Positions 34,701 to 44,000 of a DNA stretch of 64,000 bases are shown here, piece after piece (within the stretch, counting starts at the first letter, position 1; each line of letters starts with the position of its first letter). The translations under genes and the position numbers were made by a program. Below the pieces are notes generated by a model. That model was not told the origin of the DNA and searched no databases. It saw only the letters and a program-made list of their open reading frames with translations. The DNA comes from Brachycybe producta (taxonomy: Eukaryota; Arthropoda; Diplopoda; Playtdesmida; Andrognathidae). The stretch lies in assembly GCA_036925085.1 (NCBI GenBank), contig JAUPFP010000201.1:1-64000 (forward strand), in the 5' to 3' direction.

Positions 34701-36421
34701 TCTACCAACAGTCACCATCTAAGGAACTGCAGATCCTGGGTGGTGTCTCTCGAGTGCTCCGAGACGCCGAATTAAACTATTCAACAACAGATAAAGAGTG
34801 CCTCGCAGTGGTGTACGGCATCGTCAAGTTTAGACCTTATCTCTTTAACAAAGCCTTTGTCATCGTCACCGACCATCATGCACTGTGCTACTTAAAAACC
34901 GCACAGCGACTCCAAGGACGCCTGGGTTGCTGGCAGCTACTGCTCCAGGAATACGACTACACCGTAGTCTACAAAGCCGGCATCACTCACGTGGATGCAG
35001 ATTGCATTTCACGGAGTCCGGTGGACGTTCCTGAAGACTGGAAGCTGCAGGCTACCCCAGATGACCTCGACGACAGCGTGGTTTACGCAGTCACTTTGCG
35101 TTGGGATTGGTCGGTTGAACAAACAAGAGACCCGAACGTGACACAGATTAAGACCGAACTTCGCAACAATCCAAGTACCGAGCTTCACCATACCTATGTC
35201 ATCATAGACGAGGTTTTGTGTGCCCTTGTCTACCAGGGCAGCATAACACCCAAGCTCGTGACGGTGGTACCCAAACATCTGGTACCCGAAGTTCTGAGAC
35301 TCTTACACGATAGTCCTGAAGCCGGACATTTCGGCCAGGATAAGACATTAGAAAAGGTGTGCCAACGGTTCTTTTGGCCAACCTGGAAGCAGGATACCAT
35401 GGAGTATGTGCGCACGTGCGAAATATGCCAAAAGTGCAAGACACCACAGTCCAAGCTGCCCGGGTTCCTCCATGAAATGGAAATTGGAGACCCAGGTGAA
35501 TGCTGGGGAATCGATTACATCGGTCCCCTGCCAAAATCACTGGGTGGTGTCAAGCACATCATCCTGGCAGTGGATTACGCCACCAGATTCTGTTTCGCAC
35601 GAGCTGTGCACAGCCAGTCGGCCAAAACAACTAAGAATTTCCTCCAAGATACGATCGTGTATCTTATCGGGATGCCCAGGAGGATAATCACCGACCGGGG
35701 AACACCTTTTACAGCTAAAGACACACAAGCGCTGTGTGACGAGCTGGGAATAAAGCACGCCACCACGACAGCGTACTTTCCGCAAGGAGACGGTCTTGCG
35801 GAAAGGACCAACAAAACTATAATGCAGACCGTCAAGAGACTCCTGACGCCTGAAAAAGGACAGCGGGATTGGTATTTCCATCTCCAAGCCGCCACCTTCG
35901 CTTACAACACCGCGACCCATACGTCAACGAAGTTCTCGCCATACCGCTTAATGTTTGGAAGAGAGGCCCGACTTCGAATCGACAATCGGGCACCTCTCCT
36001 ACCGAAGGTTATGGATTCAAACCCTGCAGCACCTTCTGTGGTTGCCACGGAAGAGGTCGAGATCGCAAGGGCCAACCTGCACGAGGCCCATTTGCGACAG
36101 AAGAAGTACTATGACGCAAGACGAAAAACTCCACACACGTATAAAATCGGAGACCCAGTACTCGTTCGAGACCAACGCATCGTGCCTGATGAGACCAAGA
36201 AACTACGTTACTCGTACAGGGATGGTTACACGGTAACCAAAATCATCAGCGACACGGTGCTCGAGCTGGAGCACGAAGATACGTTTGGAAGATTGATTCG
36301 AGACACGGTGAACATTGTACATATCAAGCCAAAACAACTGAGGACAGTTGTTCAAGGGTTGGAGGGGGAAGACAAATCCAGCTCCCCACAACAAGAGGAA
36401 CCTACCTCCTCACCACAATAA
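31733..36421 (+). CDS. pol: Gag-like/Pol polyprotein of a Ty3/gypsy element
   Basis: The protein is 1,562 residues from ATG 31733, chosen because it is the first ATG in frame and has A at -3 and G at +4; the frame stays open upstream without an ATG. Residues 1-340 are Gag-like by position only: a short helical stretch (124-148) and a Tyr/Arg/Pro-rich stretch (about 168-236), with no CCHC knuckle. Protease has DTGA at 375-378. Reverse transcriptase has FCVDY at 731-735, LD at 768-769 and YLDD at 831-834 (catalytic D769, D833, D834). RNase H has D980, E1022 and D1047. Integrase has the zinc site H1192, H1199, C1229, C1232, the triad D1261, D1321, E1357 (35 residues between the last two), and a GPY/F-like end near 1490. 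No chromodomain is seen. No stop or frameshift interrupts it, so the enzymes could be active. Confidence 0.95.
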   Translation: MDAHPRLTGTARRALLHSRGSIYPSALWRAYATSQTYDTQYAASSRVAVPLGPTIDPVIQPGTWWVPQSGGTQSNDVHQQSTRRTARSTNNSTFRRLMSSTCYSRYQQERPPLLPDPLPTQSCDGCKLNTIMHQLNELKIQITHMMIIHNDTQPPPAPPLPTTCTTTPQYRQYRSESHNSPPYAVGHREPYESCYDSYYRRHVPGPYAIPEERAYNAPRYTNYERTEHQYAHPTYDFTREASVTDHRSVVMVPDMPPETTNYDRAPAGMPIMMVNYIPELTWGMDDLTTWHGTLEVINLATAALGCTANEVVAILAPGGGTSLQGRPCCRRMLKDLYRQLKNTCMPQEVGDHSVSDDSPKITVTINGKEVRMLVDTGAHGSVISKALAKQLQLNIKPMAHPPRIEGVGGNTIAVAGQVSATVEIAKQSATGRLLVITGPPDAILGRDLGRALKLLVSMQTNKVYLEDDLFESALRRQSIQAYVKSALEEITPATLGESDTAPIEVKLMQQPSEYLVVKGLTQLTGHGTTLVEVEASGILTNQDLFVVSPDEKLRASRGVWVAPGIMQGRNSNSFLVEVLNTTMGPLTLASGEVIAHVQKDYCFETVEVKTTSNADPIMTKESGAKFDEAMQLGPRLRNGQRRILMDLLRSYRDVFALETSELGCTNLTEHRIDTGDHAPVREPLRRSGPEQREIIRKTVEEMLKSGVASASKSPYASAVVLVKKKDGQWRFCVDYRRLNDITKPDNYPLPRIDDALDSLRGSRIFATLDMISGYWQFEVAKEDREKTAFITPGGLFEFNRMPFGLRNAPATMQRALDILLAGHKWETCLVYLDDIIVFGATFEQFMERLDCVLGLLREAGLKLHPEKSFFGYDEVLYLGHIISKEGVRPDPRKVVAISDLAAPTNVKEVKRFLGMAGFYRRFIVNFAHIAKPLTDMTKKGLPFLWTIDREAAFTLLKTKLVTAPILAIYDPDAEIKMHTDASAYGIGAILYQQSPSKELQILGGVSRVLRDAELNYSTTDKECLAVVYGIVKFRPYLFNKAFVIVTDHHALCYLKTAQRLQGRLGCWQLLLQEYDYTVVYKAGITHVDADCISRSPVDVPEDWKLQATPDDLDDSVVYAVTLRWDWSVEQTRDPNVTQIKTELRNNPSTELHHTYVIIDEVLCALVYQGSITPKLVTVVPKHLVPEVLRLLHDSPEAGHFGQDKTLEKVCQRFFWPTWKQDTMEYVRTCEICQKCKTPQSKLPGFLHEMEIGDPGECWGIDYIGPLPKSLGGVKHIILAVDYATRFCFARAVHSQSAKTTKNFLQDTIVYLIGMPRRIITDRGTPFTAKDTQALCDELGIKHATTTAYFPQGDGLAERTNKTIMQTVKRLLTPEKGQRDWYFHLQAATFAYNTATHTSTKFSPYRLMFGREARLRIDNRAPLLPKVMDSNPAAPSVVATEEVEIARANLHEAHLRQKKYYDARRKTPHTYKIGDPVLVRDQRIVPDETKKLRYSYRDGYTVTKIISDTVLELEHEDTFGRLIRDTVNIVHIKPKQLRTVVQGLEGEDKSSSPQQEEPTSSPQ

Positions 36422-36791
36422 ACCAATAACCCTATCAACAACCCACACAACCTAAATTTTTTCTTTCGGTTGTTTATATCATCACATTGGTCACTTGCTG
36501 ACACACACCAATATAAACAAACAACAACGTGTGTGACCACAAACATTCACACACCCCTGCTCACATTTCACCACTCGAATCTGATTCCAATGGGGAAACT
36601 TTCGTACACTGCGTTTGGGGACCAGGTCGTCTGACAACAATAACAAACAACAGTGGAAGAACGGCGTTCAATACTCAGAAACCGACACCCCGCGAGCCTC
36701 CAATAACAAACAAATTGGGTGGCTTATTGGAGTTCCAGCCAGCTTCGTGGAATTATACGATTTCCATGGGACCCTGGAATTTCACACCTCG
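36422..36791 (+). other. Spacer between pol and the downstream ORF
   Basis: About 370 bases follow the pol stop. They begin with CA-rich sequence, including a short TTTTTTCTTTC tract near 36459, and contain a 14-codon ATG ORF at 36590. The downstream frame is already open from about 36615 but without an ATG until 36792. An overlapping frame (36529-37017) is also open and has no ATG near its start. Confidence 0.5.
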
Positions 36792-37769
36792 ATGGGGAAG
36801 TCGGGAAACACACAAGTATGTAGCCAACGCCAGGCTGGTCACCAGCACTTCGGAAACAATCCTGGAAGAACAAGGATGTCACAGTGCAACGAAACAACGG
36901 GAAGCCAGGACGATGCCATCCCTGACCCATCTACTAGGATGGACTCGGATGACACGACAACGCAGCAACTCGGCATCGAGGAAGTCGGGGACGACACAGC
37001 GCACGCCATCGACCTAACGACGTCAACTGCCTCGTCTCGCCATATCGCCGCAGCCTCAGCAACCCCCGTACTAACTTTGCCGCAAGTGACACAACCTTTT
37101 CGCATACCAACAGTCACTACCAGGAGACTACCGGTATATCGACCGCTTCGTCAGGAAGCACGATGTGAAAGACTGCTAAATAATTGCTGGGCACTCTGGC
37201 AACGACGGGTGCGGCCCGCAAACACCTATTACATCGGTCACTATGACCTGATGGAGGGATTTCCGCGCCTCTACATACCGGAGGAAGGGCGCTACGTTGT
37301 AGGAATGTCATACGACCTGCAACTCTCTATGGCCGTCCTAATTCCGTCCACCCGGTACATCGAAATATACCAGTTTGCCGAGCAGCCCATCACTCCAGCA
37401 TTGGGCGCCCTTCAGCAGGCTTTCTTTAACAGTCTCCTGGGAGTCCCACTTAACGGAGCATACAGCATTGCCCGAATGATCGTTTGGAGGACCCGCGCCA
37501 CTTACCAGGCCGCCATCCTGTGGGACGCCGTTTACGGTGTCCTCACCGGGCAACCACCGGGCCGACTGATCGCCGCCGACGCCACCGTCCACCGAAGTTT
37601 CATGGAAAGTCTCCGGGGCTTCGACAACGGATGGATCGTCGCCGCCTGGGAATCCTATCATCCCTGGCTGCGGAGCCACCTCCTCCACTCACCGTCAGAC
37701 CCCCTACAAGCACTTCACGGATATGTTTCTGCATGTACATGTGCATGCAATCAACCGACGTGGGTATAG
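36792..37769 (+). CDS. Unknown ORF in the env position
   Basis: The ORF is 325 residues from ATG 36792. Later ATGs at 36876 (297 aa) and 36939 (276 aa) have better contexts, and 36939 (A at -3, G at +4) may be the true start. The N-terminal part is Thr/Ser/Asp-rich and looks disordered. From about residue 113 to 301 the protein looks folded, with at least seven tryptophans, a run of alternating hydrophobic segments, and a Cys-rich tail (CTCAC) near the C-terminus. I see no signal peptide, no transmembrane anchor and no furin site, so it is not a typical envelope protein. I do not recognise the family. It lies downstream of pol and would need a spliced mRNA, reinitiation or internal entry. GC-rich codon use like pol supports it being coding. 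Confidence 0.6.
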   Translation: MGKSGNTQVCSQRQAGHQHFGNNPGRTRMSQCNETTGSQDDAIPDPSTRMDSDDTTTQQLGIEEVGDDTAHAIDLTTSTASSRHIAAASATPVLTLPQVTQPFRIPTVTTRRLPVYRPLRQEARCERLLNNCWALWQRRVRPANTYYIGHYDLMEGFPRLYIPEEGRYVVGMSYDLQLSMAVLIPSTRYIEIYQFAEQPITPALGALQQAFFNSLLGVPLNGAYSIARMIVWRTRATYQAAILWDAVYGVLTGQPPGRLIAADATVHRSFMESLRGFDNGWIVAAWESYHPWLRSHLLHSPSDPLQALHGYVSACTCACNQPTWV

Positions 37770-38111
37770 ATTAGAAAACCGTGTGGTCACCGCCCATTGG
37801 GGTGGTGAGCTCGAAAAATATAAAAAAAAAAAAAAGAAAAGAATTCTGTTATAACTGCTTTATGTATAAATAAGTATTTCTTGTAAATTTCCATAGGAAC
37901 TCGCCACCCAGCGAGTATTAATTGTGTTTGCCTTTTTATTTTCAGAATTTGCATTTTCAAAGGGCGCTGACACTTCGGTGCCAGTGCCTTTCCATAACCA
38001 CCTCTGTACACGGTAAGTCCTCAGCCACCCATGTCTCCCCGCTGCGTAACTTGAAAACCTTCCACCCTTGGCTGGAGTACGAGGACGTACTCCAAGCAAA
38101 GTTGGAGGGTA
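37770..38111 (+). other. 3' non-coding part of the element with weak polypurine tract
   Basis: There is an A-rich tract at 37814-37842 and splice-like signals at 37930-37945 and 38012-38018. The bases directly before the LTR (about 38096-38111, ending GTTGGAGGGTA) are the only candidate for the plus-strand primer; a clean polypurine tract is not present there. The A/G tract at 37821-37842 is purer but about 270 bp upstream. A short inverted repeat, GAGTACG/CGTACTC, lies near 38074-38093. Confidence 0.5.
37930..38018 (+). other. Splice-acceptor and splice-donor-like pair
   Basis: TTGCCTTTTTATTTTCAG ends at 37945 and fits a metazoan 3' splice site. CGGTAAGT places a consensus 5' splice site with GT at 38013. 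Between them is a 67-base potential exon. No transcript evidence is available, so use is inferred. Confidence 0.35.
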
Positions 38112-38292
38112 TGTAACACCCTGTAAATCGTGATCCCGCCAAAACCATAGCCTGGGGGGTAAACAACTCTCAACCGTCCCTCCCTCCTCTCTGACTCACC
38201 TTTCTGACTCATGCCCAAGTGGCGGATTGATACATAAAGGACCATGGTCACTTGGACCTGGTTACACCTCGCAGGTGTACACAGGTCCAAGG

Positions 38293-38300
38293 TATAAAAG
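38293..38300 (+). promoter_or_regulatory. TATA box of the 3' LTR
   Basis: TATAAAAG is in the same context as in the 5' LTR. It could drive read-through into the C-poor satellite strand downstream (inference). Confidence 0.6.
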
Positions 38301-38431
38301 GACCATGTTCCTCTTTGTTCCTAAGTTCTTTCCTTTGCCTGTTTTTGCGATACATTCCAAATCATGGGCCTGAGGATTTCCAGTTAGTATTTTACTATTC
38401 ACCCTTGTATCTGTACTTCTTACAAGGAATG

Positions 38432-38437
38432 AATAAA
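38432..38437 (+). terminator. Polyadenylation signal of the 3' LTR
   Basis: AATAAA about 140 bp after the TATA box, within the expected R region, is the likely 3' end signal for the element's mRNA. Confidence 0.65.
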
Positions 38438-38797
38438 AGTGTTGTAACAAGAAGTAGCGTTGTCTTTATGTTTATGTAAATAACTTCTCTTCAGAGGCCG
38501 GAGGTTTCATAGGGCAGGAGCTATACGATTCTCAGCAGCTACAACATCTTCTCTAGTCGGAATACCGATGGAGAAGATGTATATCAGCATCAACCGGAAG
38601 AGAGAGAGATGGCCGCCACTCTCCTGCATCGATTACACCCCCATGCAGAAGAGTGACTACAATCTATCTCCATCCAGCTCTCTCTACAGCTCGGATCTTC
38701 TCTGTGCAGGTGTCATACTGCTCAGAGAAGAAACGAAAAGTAGAAAATGTCATCTAAAGGTTGGTAATAAAATATTGGTTGATGTCAAAAGCTCACA

Positions 38798-38801
38798 TGA
38801 A
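38798..38801. repeat. Target-site duplication TGAA, right copy
   Basis: TGAA follows the CACA end of the 3' LTR and matches 28711-28714. The satellite resumes in the same register as before the element. Confidence 0.85.
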
Positions 38802-41002
38802 GTTCAAGTTAAGTTTGAAGTTGAAATTGAAGTTGAATTTGAAATTGAAATTGAAGTTTAAATTTAAGTTAAGGTTTAAGTTGAATTTAAAATTGAACTT
38901 GAAGGTGAAGTTGAAGTTGAAGTTAAGTTTGAAGTTGAAATTGAAGTAGAGTTTGAAGTTGAAATTGAAGTTGAAATTGAAGTTGAAGTTGAAGTTGAAT
39001 TTGAAGTTGAATTTGAAAGTGAAGTTGAAGTTGAAGTTGAAGTTAAGTTGAAGTTGAAGTTAAGTTTGAAATTGAAGTTGAAGTTGAAATTGAAGTTGAA
39101 ACTGAAGTTGAAATTGAAGTTGAAATTGAATTTGAAATTGAAGTTGAACTTGAAAGTGAAGTTGAAGTTGAAATTGAAGTTGAAATTGAAGTTGAAATTG
39201 AAGTTGAAATTGAAGTTGAAATTGAAGTTAAAATTGAAGTTAAAATTAAGTTGAAATTGAAGTTGAAAGTGAAGTTGAAATTGAAGTTGAAATTGAAGTT
39301 GAAATTGAAGTTGAAATTGAAGTTGAAATTGAAGTTGAAATTGAAGTTGAAATTGAAGTTGAAATTGAAGTTGAAATTGAAGTTGAAATTGAAGTTGAAA
39401 TTGAAGTTGAAATTGAAGTTGAAATTGAAATTGAAATTGAAGTTGAAATTGTAGTTAAAATTGAAGTTTAAGTTTAATTTAAGGTTAAAGTTTAAGTTTA
39501 AGTTGAAATTGAAGTTAAAATTGAAGTTTAAGTTTAAGTGAAGTTAAAGTTAAAGTTGAAGTTGAATTTGAAGTTGAACTTGAAGGTGAAATTGAAGTTG
39601 AAGTTAAGTTTGAAATTGAAATTGAATTTGAAGTTGAAATTGTAGTTAAAATTGAAGTTTAAGTTTAATTTAAGGTTAAAGTTGAAGTTTAAGTTGAATT
39701 TGAAGTTGAACTTGAAGGTGAAGTTGAAGTTCAAGTTAAGTTTGAAGTTGAAATTGAAGTTGAATTTGAAATTGAAATTGAAGTTTAAATTTAAGTTAAG
39801 GTTTAAGTTGAATTTAAAATTGAACTTGAAGGTGAAGTTGAAGTTGAAGTTAAGTTTGAAGTTGAAATTGAAGTAGAGTTTGAAGTTGAAATTGAAGTTG
39901 AAATTGAAGTTGAAGTTGAATTTGAAGTTGAATTTGAAAGTGAAGTTGAAGTTGAAGTTGAAGTTAAGTTGAAGTTGAAGTTAAGTTTGAAATTGAAGTT
40001 GAAGTTGAAATTGAAGTTGAAACTGAAGTTGAAATTGAAGTTGAAATTGAATTTGAAATTGAAGTTAAAATTGAAGTTGAAATTGAAGTTGAATTTGAAG
40101 TTGAACTTGAAAGTGAAGTTGAAGTTGAAATTGAAGTTGAAATTGAAGTTGAAATTGAAGTTGAAATTGAAGTTAAAATTGAAGTTAAAATTAAGTTGAA
40201 ATTGAAGTTGAAAGTGAAGTTGAAATTGAAGTTGAAATTGAAGTTGAAATTGAAGTTGAAATTGAAGTTGAAATTGAAGTTGAAATTGAAGTTGAAATTG
40301 ATGTTAAAATTTAAGTTGAAATTGAAGTTGAAACTGAAGTTGAAATTAAAGTTGAAATTGAAAGTTAAAATTGAAGTTGAAATTGAAATTGAAATTGAAG
40401 TTGAAATTGAAGTTGAAATTAAAGTTGAAATTGAAGTTGAAATTGAAGTTGAAATTGAAGTTAAAATTGAAGTTTAAGTTTAAGTAAAGTTAAAGTTGAA
40501 GTTGAAGTTGAATTTGAAGTTAAAATTGAAGTTGAAATTGAAGTTGAAATTGAAGTTAAAATTGAAGTTAAAATTGAAGTTGAAATTAAAGTTGAAATTG
40601 AAGTTGAAATTGAAGTTGAAATTGAAGTTGAAATTGAAGTTAAAATTGAATTTAAAATTGAAGTTGAAATTAAAGTTGAATTTGAAGTTGAAATTGAAGT
40701 TGAAATTGAAGTTGAAATTGAAGTTGAAATTGGAGTTGAATTTGAAGTTGAAATTGAAGTTGAAATTGAAGTTGAAATTAAAGTTAAAATTGAAGTTGAA
40801 ATTGAAGTTAAAATTGAAGTTGAAATTTAAGTTGAAATTTAAGTTGAAATTGAAGTTGAAATTGAAATTGAAATTGAAGTTGAAATTGAAGTTGAAATTG
40901 AAGTTGAAATTGAATTTGAAATTGAAGTTGAAATTGAAGTTGAGATTAAAGTTGAAATTGAAGTTGAAATTGAAGTTAAAAATGAAGTTTAAATTTAAGT
41001 GA
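38798..41002. repeat. Satellite copy of the block at 560-2776
   Basis: From 38798 the sequence follows 560 onward with an offset of 38,238, rising to 38,250 by 39534 (39652 to 1402, 39969 to 1719, 40196 to 1946, 40496 to 2246). With the 10,087 inserted bases removed, this block recurs every 28.16 kb of satellite. Small indels of multiples of 6 or 12 bp separate the copies. Confidence 0.75.
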
Positions 41003-44000
41003 AGTTAAAGTTAAAGTTGAAGTTGAATTTGAAGTTGAACTTGAAGGTGAAATTGAAGTTGAAGTTAAGTTTGAAATTGAAATTGAATTTGAAGTTGAAA
41101 TTGTAGTTAAAATTGAAGTTTAAGTTTAATTTAAGGTTAAAGTTTAAGTTTAAGTTGAAATTGAAGTTAAAATTGAAGTTTAAGTTTAAGTGAAGTTAAA
41201 GTTAAAGTTGAAGTTGAATTTGAAGTTGAACTTGAAGGTGAAATTGAAGTTGAAGTTAAGTTTGAAATTGAAATTGAATTTGAAGTTGAATTTGTAGTTA
41301 AAATTGAAGTTTAAGTTTAATTTAAGGTTAAAGTTGAAGTTTAAGTTGAATTTGAAGTTGAATTTGAAAGTGAAGTTGAAGTTGAAGTTGAAGTTAAGTT
41401 GAAGTTGAAGTTAAGTTTGAAATTGAAGTTGAAATTGAAGTTGAAATTGAAGTTAAAATTGAAGTTAAAATTGAAGTTGAAATTAAAGTTGAATTTGAAG
41501 TTGAAATTGAAGTTGAAATTGAAGTTGAAATTGAAGTTGAAATTGAAGTTGAAATTGGAGTTGAATTTGAAGTTGAAATTGAAGTTGAAATTGAAGTTGA
41601 AATTGAAGTTGAAATTAAAGTTAAAATTGAAGTTGAAATTGAAGTTAAAATTGAAGTTGAAATTTAAGTTGAAATTTAAGTTGAAATTGAAGTTGAAATT
41701 GAAATTGAAATTGAAGTTGAAATTGAAGTTGAAATTGAAGTTGAAATTGAAGTTGAAATTGAAGTTGAGATTAAAGTTGAAATTGAAGTTGAAATTGAAG
41801 TTAAAAATGAAGTTTAAATTTAAGTGAAGTTAAAGTTAAAGTTGAAGTTGAATTTGAAGTTGAACTTGAAGGTGAAATTGAAGTTGAAGTTAAGTTTGAA
41901 ATTGAAATTGAATTTGAAGTTGAAATTGTAGTTAAAATTGAAGTTTAAGTTTAATTTAAGGTTAAAGTTTAAGTTTAAGTTGAAATTGAAGTTAAAATTG
42001 AAGTTTAAGTTTAAGTGAAGTTAAAGTTAAAGTTGAAGTTGAATTTGAAGTTGAACTTGAAGGTGAAATTGAAGTTGAAGTTAAGTTTGAAATTGAAATT
42101 GAATTTGAAGTTGAAATTGTAGTTAAAATTGAAGTTTAAGTTTAATTTAAGGTTAAAGTTGAAGTTTAAGTTGAATTTGAAGTTGAACTTGAAGGTGAAG
42201 TTGAAGTTCAAGTTAAGTTTGAAGTTGAAATTGAAGTTGAATTTGAAATTGAAATTGTAGTTAAAATTGAAGTTTAAGTTTAATTTAAGGTTAAAGTTGA
42301 AGTTTAAGTTGAATTTGAAGTTGAACTTGAAGGTGAAGTTGAAGTTCAAGTTAAGTTTGAAGTTGAAATTGAAGTTGAATTTGAAATTAAAATTGAAGTT
42401 TAAATTTAAGTTAAGGTTTAAGTTGAATTTAAAATTGAACTTGAAGATGAAGTTGAAGTTGAAGTTTAGTTTGAAGTTGAAATTGAAGTAGAGTTTGAAG
42501 TGGAAATTGAATTTGAAGTTGAAGTTAAAGAAGAAGTTGATGTTGAAGTTGAAGTTGAAGTTGAAGTTGAAGTTGAAGTTGAAGTTTAAGTTGAAATTGA
42601 TGATGAAATCAAAGTTGAATTTGAAGTTGGAGATGAAATTGAAGTTGAATTTCAAGTTGAGGTTGAAGTTGAAATTGAAGTTGATTTTGAAATTGAAGTT
42701 GAAGTTGAAGTTAAAGTTAAAGTTGAAATTGAAGATGAATTTGAAATTGAGGTTGAAGTTGAAATTAAATTTGAAGTTGAAGTTAAAGAAGAAGTTGATG
42801 TTGAAGTTGAAGTTAAAGTTGAAGTTGAGGTTGAAGTTGTTGTTGAAGTTGTAGTTGAAGTTGAAGTTGAAGTTTAAATTGAAATTGATGATGAAATCGA
42901 AGTTGAATTTGAAGTTGAGGTTGAAGTTGAGGTTGAAGTTGAATTTGAAGCTGAAGTTGAAGTTAAAGTTGAAGTCGAAGTTATAGTTGATGTTGAAGTT
43001 GAAGTTGAAGTTGAAGTTGAATTTGAAGTTAAAATTGAAGTTAAAATTGAAGTTGAAATTAAAGTTGAAATTGAATATGATATTTTAGTTGAAGGTAAAG
43101 TTGAAGTTGAAGTTGAAGTTGAAATTGAAGTTGAAGTTGAAGTTAAAGTTTCAGTTGAAATTGAAGATGACATTGAAGTTGAAGTTGAAATTGAAATTGA
43201 TCTTGAAGTTGATGTTGAGGTTGAAGTTGTTGTTAAAGTTGAAATTGAAGATGAAGTTGAAGTTGAAGTTGAAGTTGAAGTTGAAATTAAAGTTGAAATT
43301 GAAAGTTAAAATTGAAGTTGAAATTGAAATTGAAATTGAAGTTGAAATTGAAGTTGAAACTAAAGTTGAAATTGAAGTTGAAATTGAAGTTGAAATTGAA
43401 GTTAAAATTGAAGTTTAAGTTTAAGTAAAGTTAAAGTTGAAGTTGAAGTTGAATTTGAAGTTAAAATTGAAGTTGAAATTGAAGTTGAAATTGAAGTTAA
43501 AATTGAAGTTAAAATTGAAGTTGAAATTAAAGTTGAAATTGAAGTTGAAATTGAAGTTGAAATTGAAGTTGAAATTGAAGTTAAAATTGAAGTTAAAATT
43601 GAAGTTGAAATTAAAGTTGAATTTGAAGTTGAAATTGAAGTTGAAATTGAAGTTGAAATTGAAGTTGAAATTGGAGTTGAATTTGAAGTTGAAATTGAAG
43701 TTGAAATTGAAGTTGAAATTGAAGTTGAAATTAAAGTTAAAATTGAAGTTGAAATTGAAGTTAAAATTGAAGTTGAAATTTAAGTTGAAATTTAAGTTGA
43801 AATTGAAGTTGAAATTGAAATTGAAATTGAAGTTGAAATTGAAGTTGAAATTGAAGTTGAAATTGAAGTTGAAATTGAAGTTGAGATTAAAGTTGAAATT
43901 GAAGTTGAAATTGAAGTTAAAAATGAAGTTTAAATTTAAGTGAAGTTAAAGTTAAAGTTGAAGTTGAATTTGAAGTTGAACTTGAAGGTGAAATTGAAGT

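Larger units (their letters stand above)
28715..38797 (+). mobile_element. Ty3/gypsy-type LTR retrotransposon, full length
   Basis: A 10,083-bp element is inserted in the satellite. It has two 686-bp LTRs (TGTAAC...CTCACA), a tRNA-Ala primer-binding site, a long leader, one ORF with protease, reverse transcriptase, RNase H and integrase in the Ty3/gypsy order, an unknown ORF in the env position, and a TGAA duplication on both sides. Its base composition is balanced and unlike the AT-rich, C-poor host array. The LTRs look identical, so insertion is recent. I cannot assign a clade: the integrase has a GPY/F-like end and no chromodomain. The weak points for autonomy are the unrecognised Gag and the poor polypurine tract. 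Confidence 0.96.
38112..38797 (+). repeat. 3' long terminal repeat (686 bp)
   Basis: This has the same length and, by eye, the same sequence as 28715-29400 at an offset of 9,397 bp. It includes the palindrome (38251-38291), TATAAAAG (38293-38300) and AATAAA (38432-38437), which here would end the element's transcript. A transcript starting from this LTR would run out into the satellite to the right. Confidence 0.95.

Noticed and set aside
35537-35920. Antisense frames inside the integrase region
   Set aside because: They are shadows of the conserved Pol frame.
36529-37017. 162-codon frame overlapping the env-position ORF
   Set aside because: It has no ATG at its start and low-complexity content. 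The other frame extends further and looks more protein-like. It cannot be fully excluded.
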